64,000 nt of DNA from Ignavibacteria bacterium (GTDB taxonomy: Bacteria > Bacteroidota > Ignavibacteria > SZUA-365), in the NCBI GenBank assembly GCA_016720835.1, contig JADKJW010000005.1, forward strand, positions 1-64,000. The letters run 5' to 3'. A program made the translations under genes and the position numbers. The notes beneath the pieces are model-generated. The model saw only the letters and a program-made list of their open reading frames with translations, was not told the origin of the DNA and did no database searches. This document shows positions 35,261-44,886 of the stretch, piece by piece. How positions within the stretch are numbered: position 1 is the first letter of the stretch; the number at the start of each line of letters is the position of its first letter.

Positions 35261-36435
35261 GCGCGCTCGCGCGCGTCGCGGTCATCCTCTTCTCCGGGGG
35301 CGTCATCGCGCTGGCGGGCATGCAGTCCGTCCGCGACTGGCGCGCCGTGCACGCGGAGGCGGTGGTGGTGGACGGCCACAACGACATCCTCTCCGCGATC
35401 ATGCGCGGGCACAGTATCGAGAAACGGCGCAGCACGGGGCACTCCGACCTTGTCCGCTTTCGCGAGGGCGGACTCGACGTGCAACTCTGCTCCGTCTGGG
35501 TCTCGCCCGAACATCTGCAGCGCGGCGATGCCTTCGCCAAGGCGAACAGGGAAATCGACTCTCTCGCCGTCATCGCGAAACGCAACAGCAGCCGCATGAG
35601 CATCGTGCGCAACAGGCGCGAACTCGACGCGGCAATCCTCGGATCGAAACTCGCCTGCATCGTCGCGCTGGAAGGCGGCCATCCGGTGGGACAGTCCACC
35701 GACAACATCCTCGCGTTGTACAAACGCGGACTGCGCGTCTTCGGCCTGACCTGGAACAACAGCACCGCCTGGGCGGGCTCCGCGAAGGACGAGGCCGCGG
35801 GCAGGCGCAGGACCGGCCTGTCAGACCACGGCAGGCGCGTCATCCGCCTGCTCGACAGCCTGGGAGTGATCGTCGACATCTCCCATCTCGGTCCGAAGAG
35901 CATCGACGATGTGCTGCGCACGACGGGCAACCCCGTCATCGCCTCGCACTCCTCCTGCAGCGCGATCTTCCCGCACCCGCGCAACCTGACCGACGCGCAG
36001 CTCCGCGCGCTCGCCGCCAACGGGGGCGTGGCGATGATCAATTACTTCCCGGTGTACCTGAAGGCCCGCCTCCCGAAGAATGTTGGCTCGCTCTGCGCGC
36101 GCGAGGAACAGCGCCTCGCGGCCCTGCGCGGCACGTTCACCGCGGAAGCCCTCGCGCAGCGCGACCGCATCATCGCCGCCGCCGCGAAGCGCGGCCTGCC
36201 CACCATCCTCGACGTGGCGGATCACATCGAGCACGCCATCAAAACGGCGGGCATCGATCACGTGGGACTCGGCTCGGACTTCGACGGCATCGACTATGCG
36301 CCGGTGGGACTCGGCGACGTCACCGCCCTGCCCTACCTCACGCGCGAGCTGTTGCGCCGCGGATTATCCGAGGAAGATATCCGGAAAGTGCTGGGCGGCA
36401 ATTTCCTGCGTGTGTTCGCGAAGGTGTGCAGATAG
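35230..36435 (+). CDS. Membrane dipeptidase-like metallopeptidase (M19)
   Basis: The product is 401 residues. An N-terminal membrane anchor or signal (LARVAVILFSGGVIALAG) is followed by the M19 zinc site residues in order: HND (VVDGHNDIL), the bridging glutamate (ALEGGHP), ISHLG, ASHSSC and GSDFDG. M19 enzymes hydrolyse dipeptides, including mixed D-amino-acid forms. The ATG overlaps the glycosylase gene by 31 nt and directly precedes the anchor. Predicted location is the periplasmic side of the inner membrane. Confidence 0.87.
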   Translation: MVRQEIPARLSALARVAVILFSGGVIALAGMQSVRDWRAVHAEAVVVDGHNDILSAIMRGHSIEKRRSTGHSDLVRFREGGLDVQLCSVWVSPEHLQRGDAFAKANREIDSLAVIAKRNSSRMSIVRNRRELDAAILGSKLACIVALEGGHPVGQSTDNILALYKRGLRVFGLTWNNSTAWAGSAKDEAAGRRRTGLSDHGRRVIRLLDSLGVIVDISHLGPKSIDDVLRTTGNPVIASHSSCSAIFPHPRNLTDAQLRALAANGGVAMINYFPVYLKARLPKNVGSLCAREEQRLAALRGTFTAEALAQRDRIIAAAAKRGLPTILDVADHIEHAIKTAGIDHVGLGSDFDGIDYAPVGLGDVTALPYLTRELLRRGLSEEDIRKVLGGNFLRVFAKVCR

Positions 36436-36594
36436 CGCGGGTCGGCCTTCCATCCGGCCCGAACCGACATGCCGGAGACGGCACTTCCAACATTCAGTTT
36501 TTTTTCCGATTTTTGATGGTTGCAACCGATTCTCCCCTTCGCAATCCATTCAAAGCAGCATAGCGCACCCTTCACAGCCAGCACAGGAACATCG

Positions 36595-37797
36595 ATGAAA
36601 ATTCACGAGTATCAGGGCAAGGAGATTCTCCGCACCTTCAACGTGCCCACCCCTGCAGGTCACGTGGCGTTCACGCCGGACGAAGCCGTCGCCGCGGCAG
36701 AGAAGCTCGGCGGTTCCATCTGGGTGGTCAAGTCCCAGATTCATGCCGGCGGCCGCGGCAAGGGCGACGTCTACCATCCGGACACGCGCGAGCTGATCAT
36801 GAACGGCGGCGTCAAGGTCGCGAAGTCGCTCGACGAGGTGCGCGAGTACGCGTCGAAGATGCTCGGCAACCTCCTCGTCACCATCCAGACCGGCGCCGAG
36901 GGCAAGATCGTGCATCGCGTCCTGATCGAGGAAGGCGTGGACATCCGCAAGGAATTCTACGCAGGCATGCTGCTCGACCGCGTGCAGTCGAAGAACGTGA
37001 TGATGGTGTCCACCGAGGGCGGCATGGAAATCGAGAAGGTCGCGGCCGAGACGCCCGAGAAGATCCTCAAAGTCACCATCGATCCCGCCGTGGGCTTCCA
37101 GACCTACCAGGCGCGCGCGCTGGCCTTCGGCCTCGGCCTCACGGGCGATGCGTTTAAAAACGGCGTGAAGTTCCTCACCGCCCTCGCGAAGGCCTACGAC
37201 GCGCTCGACGCGAGCATGTTCGAGATCAATCCCCTCGTGCTCACAGGCGACGGACGCATCATCGCGCTGGACGCCAAGGTGAACTTCGACGACAACGCGC
37301 TGGACCGCCATCCCGACTTCGCCGCGCTGCGCGACCTCGACGAGGAAGCCCCGCTCGAGATCGAGGCCTCGAAGTACAACCTCAACTACATCAAGCTCGA
37401 CGGCAACGTGGGCTGCATGGTCAACGGCGCCGGTCTCGCGATGGGCACCATGGACATCATCAAGCTGGCGGGCGGCGAGCCGGCCAACTTCCTGGACGTG
37501 GGCGGCGGCGCCAGCGCCGAGACCGTCGAGAACGGCTTCCGCATCATCCTCGGCGATCCGAACGTGAAGGCCATCCTCATCAACATCTTCGGCGGCATCG
37601 TGCGCTGCGACCGCATCGCGAACGGCGTCATCCAGGCCGCGCAGAACATCGACATCAACGTGCCCATCGTCGTGCGCCTCGCCGGCACCAACGCCGTGGA
37701 AGCCGCCGAGATCCTCAACAACTCCGGCGTGAAATTCATGGTCGCTTCCACGCTCAAGGAAGCCGCCGAGAAAGTCACCAGGGCCATCGCCTCCTGA
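36595..37797 (+). CDS. sucC: Succinate-CoA ligase beta subunit
   Basis: The product is 400 residues and matches SucC over its length: MKIHEYQGKEIL, the ATP-grasp segment KSQIHAGGRGKG, FEINPLV and the CoA-ligase segment LDVGGGAS with IFGGIVRCD. It forms the nucleotide-binding half of succinyl-CoA synthetase in the TCA cycle. The alpha subunit gene (sucD) is not adjacent, which is unlike the usual sucCD operon. AGGA lies 9 nt before the ATG. Confidence 0.95.
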   Translation: MKIHEYQGKEILRTFNVPTPAGHVAFTPDEAVAAAEKLGGSIWVVKSQIHAGGRGKGDVYHPDTRELIMNGGVKVAKSLDEVREYASKMLGNLLVTIQTGAEGKIVHRVLIEEGVDIRKEFYAGMLLDRVQSKNVMMVSTEGGMEIEKVAAETPEKILKVTIDPAVGFQTYQARALAFGLGLTGDAFKNGVKFLTALAKAYDALDASMFEINPLVLTGDGRIIALDAKVNFDDNALDRHPDFAALRDLDEEAPLEIEASKYNLNYIKLDGNVGCMVNGAGLAMGTMDIIKLAGGEPANFLDVGGGASAETVENGFRIILGDPNVKAILINIFGGIVRCDRIANGVIQAAQNIDINVPIVVRLAGTNAVEAAEILNNSGVKFMVASTLKEAAEKVTRAIAS

Positions 37798-37822
37798 CGC
37801 ACGCTCTGCACTTCGCTCTTGC

Positions 37823-37853
37823 GCAAACGCCCGGAGACTCTCCGGGCGTTTGC
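37823..37853. terminator. Bidirectional hairpin between sucC and the YCF48-like gene
   Basis: A perfect 14-bp stem (GCAAACGCCCGGAG and its complement) with a 3-nt loop lies between two convergent genes. There is no long T tract, but position and strength fit a shared terminator. Confidence 0.75.
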
Positions 37854-37874
37854 CGTATGGGCTGAAACGAAACG

Positions 37875-40019
37875 TCAGCGAATGCGAAGCATCGTTCTAC
37901 TTGCGACATGAGAGGCGGTGCGCAGCACGGAGAAGTAGATTCCTGCCGGAAGACCGGAGGCGTTCCAGCTCAGCGAATGCGATCCCGGCTCCATGTCGCC
38001 GTTCACCAGACGCGCCACTTCCTTGCCGAGGAGATCATACACGCACAGCGATACGAAGCCCGCGGTCGGAACTGTATATCGCATGAGGGTTTCTGAATGG
38101 AAGGGGTTGGGGTAGTTTTGATCCAATTGTGCCCACGTCGGAAGAACGGGCACTTCGCTGGCATCGTTGATGATGCCACCCGTGGTTGTGCGGAGGATGG
38201 TGCCATTGTTGCCGACTGCCGTCCCGGTGTTGGCATCGGTGAAGCAGACAGCATTCAATCCTTCCGTTGTTCCACTCGCCTGTTGTATCCACGTGGTCCC
38301 GCCATTCGTCGTGCGCAATATCGTGCCTGCCGCTCCAACCGCAACGCCGGTGTCTGCGACAGGGAATGAAACCCCGAACAATTCCTGCGCGGTTCCGCTC
38401 ACCTGACTAACCCATCTCGAGCCGCCGTCGATTGTACGAAGAATAGTACCAGCTGACCCAACGGCGGTTCCGTTCGTTGCGGAAGTGAAAACGACTCCGT
38501 ACAGGTTTTCAGTCGTGCCGCTTGTCTGCAGCGTCCATGTGGCTCCTCCATCAATTGTGTGAAGGATTGTACCCGAATATCCGACGATTGTACCAACACT
38601 GGTGTCTGTGAAACAGACGCCCCTCAATGTATTCGTCGTTCCACTGTTTTGAACAGACCATGATGACCAGGACAATCCACCGTCCGTCGTATGTAAGATC
38701 AACCCGTGCTCTCCTACAGCAGTCCCGACACTTGAATCTGTGAAAGAAACGCCGAAGAGCTGATAATTATTCCCGCCAACCACTTCCAAGTTGGACCATG
38801 TCGATCCACCATTCGTCGTTTTTGCAATAATACTGTGGGTGCCGACAGCAGTGCCGTGGTTGGCATCACTGAATGACACGGCTCCAAAGAAGAATCGTTC
38901 GTACGATTGGTTTTGGGAATGCCACACTAGGCCTCCGTCGGTTGTGCGAAGATTCACGCTTCCATCTCCTACTGCTGTCCCGATGGATGCTCCAGTGAAT
39001 GACACACCCTGAAGATCACGGATGGTAACTCCAAAATCGAGGTATCGCCAACTACTTCCTCCATTCGACGTGCGAAAGATTATCCCTTGTGCCCCAACCG
39101 CAAAGCCGATATTTCGATTCGCAAGAGACACTCCGATGGGCCAGCAGCAGGTAAAATCCCCGTTGGAGGCTCCTCCGGTTTTATATCCTTGCCATGTGTT
39201 TCCGCCGTCGTTCGTTCGGTAGATATAATAATCCGACCTCATCCCACCCGAAATTATTGCGACGACGACTCCATTATTCGCGTCTGCAAATGAAACTGCT
39301 GAACAGTATGCAACAGGATTCATGAGTTTGTTGACCCATGTGGACCCTCCATCAGTAGTGCGGAGCACGCTTTGGTATCCACGACAGTTCCCTATCTGTA
39401 TCTGTGAAGCAGACTCCAAAAACGGATTCCCTGAACCTCCATTCTGTCTGATCCACGACGTGCCCCCATCATTTGTTCGAAGAATCGCCCCGCCGCCCCC
39501 AACCACAATGACGGTTTGGTCATCGATTGCCGAGATGGCACGCAGTTGATCCACGGTATTGCTCGCAAGTAACAGCCATGAATCTCCACCATCGACGGTC
39601 CTGAGTATTGTGCCGCTGTCTCCGACTGCAAAACCCACAACGGGATCGATGAAGGAGACACCACGCAAATTTCGACTCGTGCCACTTTGCTGGATTGTCC
39701 ACGATGTGCCCCCGTTTGTCGTGTGCAGAATCGTGCCAGCATCTCCGACGACCGTAGCCGTCTCGCGGGTCGGGCTGTCGACGCAACTGAGCGCCACCGT
39801 GGTCCCGCTCGATTGGATGGTCCAGGAAATGCCGCCATTCCTGGTACGAATTATTGTGCCTCTAGCTCCGACTGCTATTCCAGTGTTGGTGTCGACGAAA
39901 GATACACTGTTCAGAGTATTCCTTTGGAGGAGCGGATTCTGCTGATACCAACCGCTCTGTGCGAGGATTGCTGCTGTCGGTACGAGCAACAAGAAAAGAA
40001 GGTGTGCGGAGCAAACCAT
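37875..40019 (-). CDS. YCF48-like beta-propeller secreted protein with T9SS sorting domain
   Basis: The product is 714 residues from MVCSAHLLFLLLVPTAAILA, a signal peptide. It is made of about thirteen repeats of roughly 45 residues with the pattern GVSFTDxxxGTAVG...GTILRTxDGGxxW, the YCF48/photosystem II stability factor (sortilin-like) propeller unit. The C-terminus from LDQNYPNPFHSE is a T9SS sorting domain. Many repeats are close to each other, so the gene probably grew by internal duplication. Sampled stretches are near 50% GC, below most neighbours. Ligand unknown. Confidence 0.88.
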   Translation of the reverse strand: MVCSAHLLFLLLVPTAAILAQSGWYQQNPLLQRNTLNSVSFVDTNTGIAVGARGTIIRTRNGGISWTIQSSGTTVALSCVDSPTRETATVVGDAGTILHTTNGGTSWTIQQSGTSRNLRGVSFIDPVVGFAVGDSGTILRTVDGGDSWLLLASNTVDQLRAISAIDDQTVIVVGGGGAILRTNDGGTSWIRQNGGSGNPFLESASQIQIGNCRGYQSVLRTTDGGSTWVNKLMNPVAYCSAVSFADANNGVVVAIISGGMRSDYYIYRTNDGGNTWQGYKTGGASNGDFTCCWPIGVSLANRNIGFAVGAQGIIFRTSNGGSSWRYLDFGVTIRDLQGVSFTGASIGTAVGDGSVNLRTTDGGLVWHSQNQSYERFFFGAVSFSDANHGTAVGTHSIIAKTTNGGSTWSNLEVVGGNNYQLFGVSFTDSSVGTAVGEHGLILHTTDGGLSWSSWSVQNSGTTNTLRGVCFTDTSVGTIVGYSGTILHTIDGGATWTLQTSGTTENLYGVVFTSATNGTAVGSAGTILRTIDGGSRWVSQVSGTAQELFGVSFPVADTGVAVGAAGTILRTTNGGTTWIQQASGTTEGLNAVCFTDANTGTAVGNNGTILRTTTGGIINDASEVPVLPTWAQLDQNYPNPFHSETLMRYTVPTAGFVSLCVYDLLGKEVARLVNGDMEPGSHSLSWNASGLPAGIYFSVLRTASHVASRTMLRIR

Positions 40020-40341
40020 GTGCGTTTCATGAAGCGGCCTAATTGCCAGCCAACAGTGTATCGGTCTGAAACTGAGCATTCACGCGTTCATCCTCCTGCG
40101 AAGAGATCGACAAGTCACACGCGGATGGCGGCTCCCCTCTCGTCCGGACGCATGCGGTCATGATCAGTGCCCTAAATTCCAAATTGATGCTGTTCTGAAC
40201 TTAGTTATCGCATGCCCGAATGTCAAGTGCACGTTCTGCAAAAGCCGTTTCAATGGCTCTTGCGCAGGTCCGATTTACGCCGTATCTAGCAGGACACAAT
40301 GCGCCGGGAGCGGCGCGATCTCAACAGCGAACAGGAATTTT
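40020..40341. other. Divergent intergenic region between two YCF48-like genes
   Basis: This 322-nt space separates two divergent secreted propeller genes. It is moderately AT-rich near 40190-40220 and should hold both promoters. I see no repeat, RNA or additional gene. Confidence 0.4.
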
Positions 40342-41583
40342 ATGAGACTTGCAACTCTTTTTATCATCGGTATTGCGACGTCCCTCAGCGCCCAGGCGCA
40401 ACCCGGCTGGCTGAAGGTCGGACCCGACATGCCCTTCAAGGTGTTCTACAGCGTCTGGTTCACGGACGCGGACAACGGCGTCGCCGTGGGAGATACGGGC
40501 ATGATACGCATCACCACGGATGGAGGCGGGAACTGGCGCACCGTGCCGAGCGGCACGCAGGCGCGGCTCAACCGCGTGCGCTTCACGAGCAAGACGCTCG
40601 GCTTCGCGGCGGGCAACGACGGCGTGCTGCTGCGCACGCGCGACGGCGGCAACAGCTGGTCAAAAATCGACACCAAACAGACCGGCGTCATCTACGACGT
40701 CATCTTCTTCGATGAGAGCAACGGCATGATCGGCGGCTATGCGGGGCTGTGCAAGACCACCAGCGACAGCGGCCGCACCTGGACCAACCGCGACATCGGC
40801 TTCGGTCCCAACAACGTGTACTCCTTCACGTTTCTGAATACCAAGAAGGGCTGGGCCTGCGGAAATGCGGGCAATGTGGGGCGCACCACCAACGGCGGCC
40901 TGACCTGGCAGGGACAGAACAGCGGCAAGCCCGGCACGCTCTACTCCATCTCCTTCGGGAATGACAGCTCGGGCACCATCGTCGGCATCGGCGGGCTGAT
41001 CCTGCACAGCACCAACGGCGGCCGGAACTGGGCGGTGCAATTTGCCGACGTTCCGCTCAGCAGCTACACCCTTAATGAGGTGCAGCATATCGACGCGAAC
41101 CGGGCCTACATCGCGGGCTGGTACGGACTGATCCTGTTCACCACGAACGGCGGCGCGAAATGGTCCGTCCAGGATGTGCCTTCCCAGAGTTTCCTCGAAT
41201 CGGTGTATTTCCTCGACGCGCAGAAGGGCTTTGCCGTCGGCTGGGACGGACTCATCATCAAGACGGTCAGCAGCGGACTGCTCTCCGCCGATCCCGCGCG
41301 GCAGCCGGCCCTGTTCTCGCTCTCGAAGCTGTATCCGAACCCCGTGTCGCTCGCGAAGAACAGCATCGTGTCCGTCGATTTCCGTCTCGAAGAGGCCGGC
41401 GACGTGAAGCTGACGGCATGGAACGCGCTCGGCCGCGAAGTCGCGAGCGTCGCGGAGGGTTTCTACGAGGCGGGAGCATGGACCGTCCGCTGGCAGCCCG
41501 GCGATCTGCCATCCGGCGCCTACTACCTGCGCCTGCAGACCGCCTCCGGCACCGCCGTGCAGACCGTCCGCCTGATCCGCTGA
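40342..41583 (+). CDS. YCF48-like secreted protein with T9SS sorting domain
   Basis: The product is 413 residues with a signal peptide (1-19). Seven YCF48-type repeats (VWFTDADNGVAVGDTGMIR, TTDGGGNW and similar) would form one propeller. The tail from LSKLYPNPVSLAKNS is a T9SS sorting domain, with LYPNP in place of QNYPNP. It faces away from a paralogue of almost twice the repeat number. The shared architecture suggests both are surface-exposed binding proteins. Confidence 0.87.
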   Translation: MRLATLFIIGIATSLSAQAQPGWLKVGPDMPFKVFYSVWFTDADNGVAVGDTGMIRITTDGGGNWRTVPSGTQARLNRVRFTSKTLGFAAGNDGVLLRTRDGGNSWSKIDTKQTGVIYDVIFFDESNGMIGGYAGLCKTTSDSGRTWTNRDIGFGPNNVYSFTFLNTKKGWACGNAGNVGRTTNGGLTWQGQNSGKPGTLYSISFGNDSSGTIVGIGGLILHSTNGGRNWAVQFADVPLSSYTLNEVQHIDANRAYIAGWYGLILFTTNGGAKWSVQDVPSQSFLESVYFLDAQKGFAVGWDGLIIKTVSSGLLSADPARQPALFSLSKLYPNPVSLAKNSIVSVDFRLEEAGDVKLTAWNALGREVASVAEGFYEAGAWTVRWQPGDLPSGAYYLRLQTASGTAVQTVRLIR

Positions 41584-41732
41584 CCGCGACAAATCCCGAC
41601 GCGACAAATACTACAACGCGACAACGCCGCCCCGTCTGCGCCGCCATGCGCAGGCGGGCGTCATTTTCTCACACCGCTCTCATAAGCAGCTCACATGGCC
41701 GCCGCATCTTTGTATCCAACAAGGAGGCAACA

Positions 41733-41930
41733 ATGATGGACACCATGCACGCATTCCTCTCGATCTCGAATGAAACACGCCTGCTCATGCTGCTCGGCCT
41801 GACCTGCGCCGCATCCCTGGGCATGGTCATCTACGGCGGCATCAGCGTCCTGCGCTCGCAGTCAACAGCCGCCTCGCCAACTCCGGATGACGATCCCTCC
41901 AACATCGATTTCGACTTCGTCGTCGATTAG
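41733..41930 (+). CDS. Small single-pass membrane protein
   Basis: The product is 65 residues. A strong AAGGAGG lies 5 nt before the ATG. One hydrophobic helix (LLMLLGLTCAASLGMVIYGG, about residues 17-36) is followed by a polar, acidic tail (DDDPSNIDFDFVVD). No family is recognised. The good ribosome site and clean composition support a real gene. It may be a small membrane modulator, but there is no partner gene beside it to indicate for what. Confidence 0.65.
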   Translation: MMDTMHAFLSISNETRLLMLLGLTCAASLGMVIYGGISVLRSQSTAASPTPDDDPSNIDFDFVVD

Positions 41931-42442
41931 TACCCACCTCACATTTCTCTTTCTTCGCATTTCTCTTCGTCTTCGCATTTCTCTTCGTCTTCGCATTTCT
42001 CTTCGTCTTCGCATTTCTCTTCGTCTTCGCATTTCTCTTCAACGCCATGTGAAAAATTGCGAAGAAAAGCAGCGGAGCTTGCGAGCGGATTCGACGGGAA
42101 TCGGAACCGCGCGCCAGCGAGGCCATGCCCAGGCCAGCAGCAAGATTTCGAATCCGCCGCAAGAGAAGCGTCGCTTTTCGGCGCAATTTTTCATCCCGGC
42201 ACGCCCTTTTCTTTGGTACTTTCTTTTGCGGCTTGGGCAAAAGAAAGTACGCAGATCAGGCAACGGTGAGGATCGGTGAATGCTTGAAAAAGCCGGGCAT
42301 GCACCGCCAAACAACCACCCGGACCCGATGCGTCAGCATTGCCGTCATCAGCGAAGGGAAGCGGTTTGCGTTTCCGCAATCCCTCACCCCGGCCCTCTCC
42401 CAGAGGGAGAGGGAGAAAGATATCCGCAGGACAGTCTTTCGA
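41931..42442. repeat. Intergenic repeats: 18-bp tandem array and a 14-bp inverted repeat
   Basis: At 41965-42036 the 18-bp unit CTTCGTCTTCGCATTTCT is present in four complete copies, preceded by a degenerate one from 41949. At 42216-42250 GTACTTTCTTTTGC and its exact complement form a hairpin with a 7-nt loop. At about 42380-42412 a CCCTCACC...CTCTCCC-AGA-GGGAGAGG hairpin resembles another at about 58307-58344. Antisense reading of the array gives KTKRNA repeats, which I do not consider coding. Confidence 0.85.
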
Positions 42443-43309
42443 TTACACCCCAGCCATCCCCAGCGACAGCCTGAGCCACGCCTCCGTCCCCGCAAGTACG
42501 CGTGCCAGCGGATCCGGCATGCCCGCAAACGGATGGGATGCGCCGAACACATGGTCGGTGTTCGGAATCACCGACAGCGACGCGAGCGACCGATCCGCGG
42601 CAAGGTGAATCGCGAAGGCCTCCTCGAGCGGCACCGACATATCCTGTTCGCCGTGCACGACGAGCAAGGGAACAGCGAGTCGCGACGCCGCGGCGCAGAT
42701 GTCCAGCCGAGAGGCATTGCGTTCGTAATCCTCCAGGAGTTCCACACCGAGCGGCATCTTCTGCTTCGTGCGCGTGTTCATGACCTCGAGCAGTCCGCGC
42801 TCGCGCCACGTCGCCTTGAGCTGCGGTCCCCAGCGGTCGAAGGTGGAGACCGACGCCCAGCTCGCCACCGCCCGCACGCGCGCATCCTCCGCGGTCGCGA
42901 CGATGGCGATGCCGCCCCCTCGCGAGTGCCCGAGCAGCGCGAGACGCTCCGCATCGGCACCTTCCATATCGATGACGCCGGACGTCACCGCATCGAGCAC
43001 GTCGATGAGATCTTCAAGTTCGCGCGTGTACGTGTTGCGGCGGAAATCGTCGAGGCGCGTGAAGGTGAGTGGATCGTCCCCGACCCCGTTGAGCGAGAAA
43101 TTGAAACGCAGCACCGTCCACCCCTGCGCGGAGAAATAGGCCGCGATGTGCGGGAAAGCGCCCCAGTCCTTGAAGCCCTTGAAGCCGTGACAGATCACGA
43201 GCACGGGCGAACCGTCCGGACGCGCCGGATGATGCGCATCTCCGCGAATGACGTCCTTGTGCCTGTTCGTCAGCACGAACGGCGCGACGCGCGGTTCCGA
43301 ATCGCTCAT
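42443..43309 (-). CDS. Alpha/beta hydrolase (dienelactone hydrolase-like)
   Basis: The product is 288 residues with the alpha/beta-hydrolase triad: Ser129 in GHSRGG, Asp223 in HGEQD and His253 in TDHVFG. The oxyanion loop HGFKGFKDWG is near residue 41. No signal peptide is visible, so it is expected in the cytoplasm. Such proteins are esterases or acyl-peptide hydrolase relatives, and the substrate is not evident. It is the last gene of a long co-oriented run and starts 30 nt after the end of the deoxyhypusine-synthase-like gene. Confidence 0.82.
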   Translation of the reverse strand: MSDSEPRVAPFVLTNRHKDVIRGDAHHPARPDGSPVLVICHGFKGFKDWGAFPHIAAYFSAQGWTVLRFNFSLNGVGDDPLTFTRLDDFRRNTYTRELEDLIDVLDAVTSGVIDMEGADAERLALLGHSRGGGIAIVATAEDARVRAVASWASVSTFDRWGPQLKATWRERGLLEVMNTRTKQKMPLGVELLEDYERNASRLDICAAASRLAVPLLVVHGEQDMSVPLEEAFAIHLAADRSLASLSVIPNTDHVFGASHPFAGMPDPLARVLAGTEAWLRLSLGMAGV

Positions 43310-43339
43310 GAGACCGTCATCATTGGCTGAAATCGGGAC

Positions 43340-44316
43340 TCACCAGCCGAGCACGTACGCGAAGATGAGCGGGGCGACGATGGTGGCGTCGGACTCGACG
43401 ATGAATTTCGGCGTGTCGACGCCGAGCTTGCCCCAGGTGATCTTCTCGTTGGGCACGGCCCCGGAATAGGAGCCGTAACTCGTGGTGGAATCGCTGATCT
43501 GGCAGAAGTAGGCCCAGAGCGGCACGTGATCGCGCTGCAGATCCTGATGCAGCATCGGCACGACGCAGATGGGGAAGTCGCCCGCGATGCCGCCGCCGAT
43601 CTGGAAGAAACCGAGCGGCGTTTTCTCGGTGATCTTCGTGTACCACTCGGCGAGTTCCATCATGTACTCGATGCCGGTGCGGACGGTGTGGACGTTCTTG
43701 ATATCGCCCGAAATGCAGTGCCCGCGTACATGTTGCCGAGCGTGGCGTCCTCCCAGCCCGGGACGAACATCGGGAGATTCTTCTCCGCGGCCGCGATCAT
43801 CCAACTGTTTTTGGGATCGATCTCGATGTAGCGGTCCAGCTTGCCGCTGCGCAGCACGCGGTACATGAACTCGTGCGGGAAGTAGCGCTCGCCCTTCGCG
43901 TCGGCTTCCATCCATTCCTCGAGCACGGCCTTCTCGAGGCGGCGCATGGCCTCCTCCTCGGGGATGCAGGTGTCGGTGACGCGGTTGAGGTGGTGTTCGA
44001 GGAGGTTCTGCTCGTCCTGCGGCGTGAGGTCGCGGTAATGCGGCACGCGCACGTAATGCGAGTGCGCCACGAGGTTGAAGAGATCCTCCTCGAGATTCGC
44101 GCCGGTGCAGGTGATCGCGTGCACCTTCCCCTGCCGAATCATCTCGGCGAGCGAGAGGCCGAGTTCGGCGGTGCTCATGGCGCCCGCGAGGGTCACGAAC
44201 ATCTTCCCGCCGCCGTCGAGATGCGCGGTGTAGCCCTTCGCGGCATCGATGAGCGCCGCGGCGTTGAAATGGCGGTAGTGATGAAGAATGAAGTCGGTGA
44301 CGGGGCTGCTGCTCAT
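43340..44316 (-). pseudogene. Deoxyhypusine synthase-like gene with a frameshift
   Basis: From MSSSPVTDFILHHYRHF the frame runs well to about position 43722 (GNMYAGTA), then the homology jumps to another frame (CISGDIKNVHTVRTGIEYM through to FAYVLGW). Restoring one base there gives a complete protein of about 325 residues of the deoxyhypusine synthase family (NAD-dependent spermidine aminobutyl transfer; bacterial members often make homospermidine or act in polyamine metabolism). The rest is undamaged on both sides, so either a very recent mutation or a one-base consensus error is likely. Confidence 0.75.
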
Positions 44317-44421
44317 GAGGAATCGGGATGCAAGTGGATGATCGGTGAGACTTGAATATAGCGGAATCGGCGGAGCTTTCCGTGCTGCTCCCGTCGTGAC
44401 CGAAACGGGCAGCTTCGCGAA

Positions 44422-44886
44422 CTACACGCGCATCGCCAGCAGGATGATGAAGAGGATCAGCACGGCGCGGAAGGTCCATGCGGCGGCCTGCACCCATGCC
44501 GCGCAGAGCACCCGGCGTATCGCGCGCGCGGAGAAGCCGCGCGCCAGCACGCGCAGGTGACGCCTCGCGACGGCTATCTGCAGCACCCAGATCAGCGCGA
44601 GCAGGGCCAGACCGGCGACGGGGTACCAGAGCGGGAGCCCTTCCGGCATCGCGAGCGGGAGCAGCAGCGCGGAAAGCGTTTCGACCAGCAGGATGGGACC
44701 GATGACGAACTGTTCGAGCGTCTCCATGGGCCTCACGTAGCGCGCCAGACGCCTGCGATCCACCCGGCGCAACAACGGAAGCTGCACGAGCAGCCGGTAC
44801 CAGGCGATGCCCGCGAGGCCGATGCTGCAGGCTGCCTGGAGGATCAGCACGATCGGAAACAGCGCGGACGGCAGTCCCGCGATCAT
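44422..44886 (-). CDS. Small integral membrane protein
   Basis: The product is 154 residues with four predicted membrane helices (about 6-26, 52-72, 80-98 and 130-152) separated by arginine-rich loops. No family is recognised. Its ATG overlaps the stop of the upstream GH88-like gene (ATGA), so it is translationally coupled to it. Function unknown. Confidence 0.65.
   Translation of the reverse strand: MIAGLPSALFPIVLILQAACSIGLAGIAWYRLLVQLPLLRRVDRRRLARYVRPMETLEQFVIGPILLVETLSALLLPLAMPEGLPLWYPVAGLALLALIWVLQIAVARRHLRVLARGFSARAIRRVLCAAWVQAAAWTFRAVLILFIILLAMRV

Noticed and set aside
41842..42240. Minus-strand protein with KTKRNA repeats
   Set aside because: The repeat is a translation of an 18-bp DNA array, with no start signal and no homologous context.
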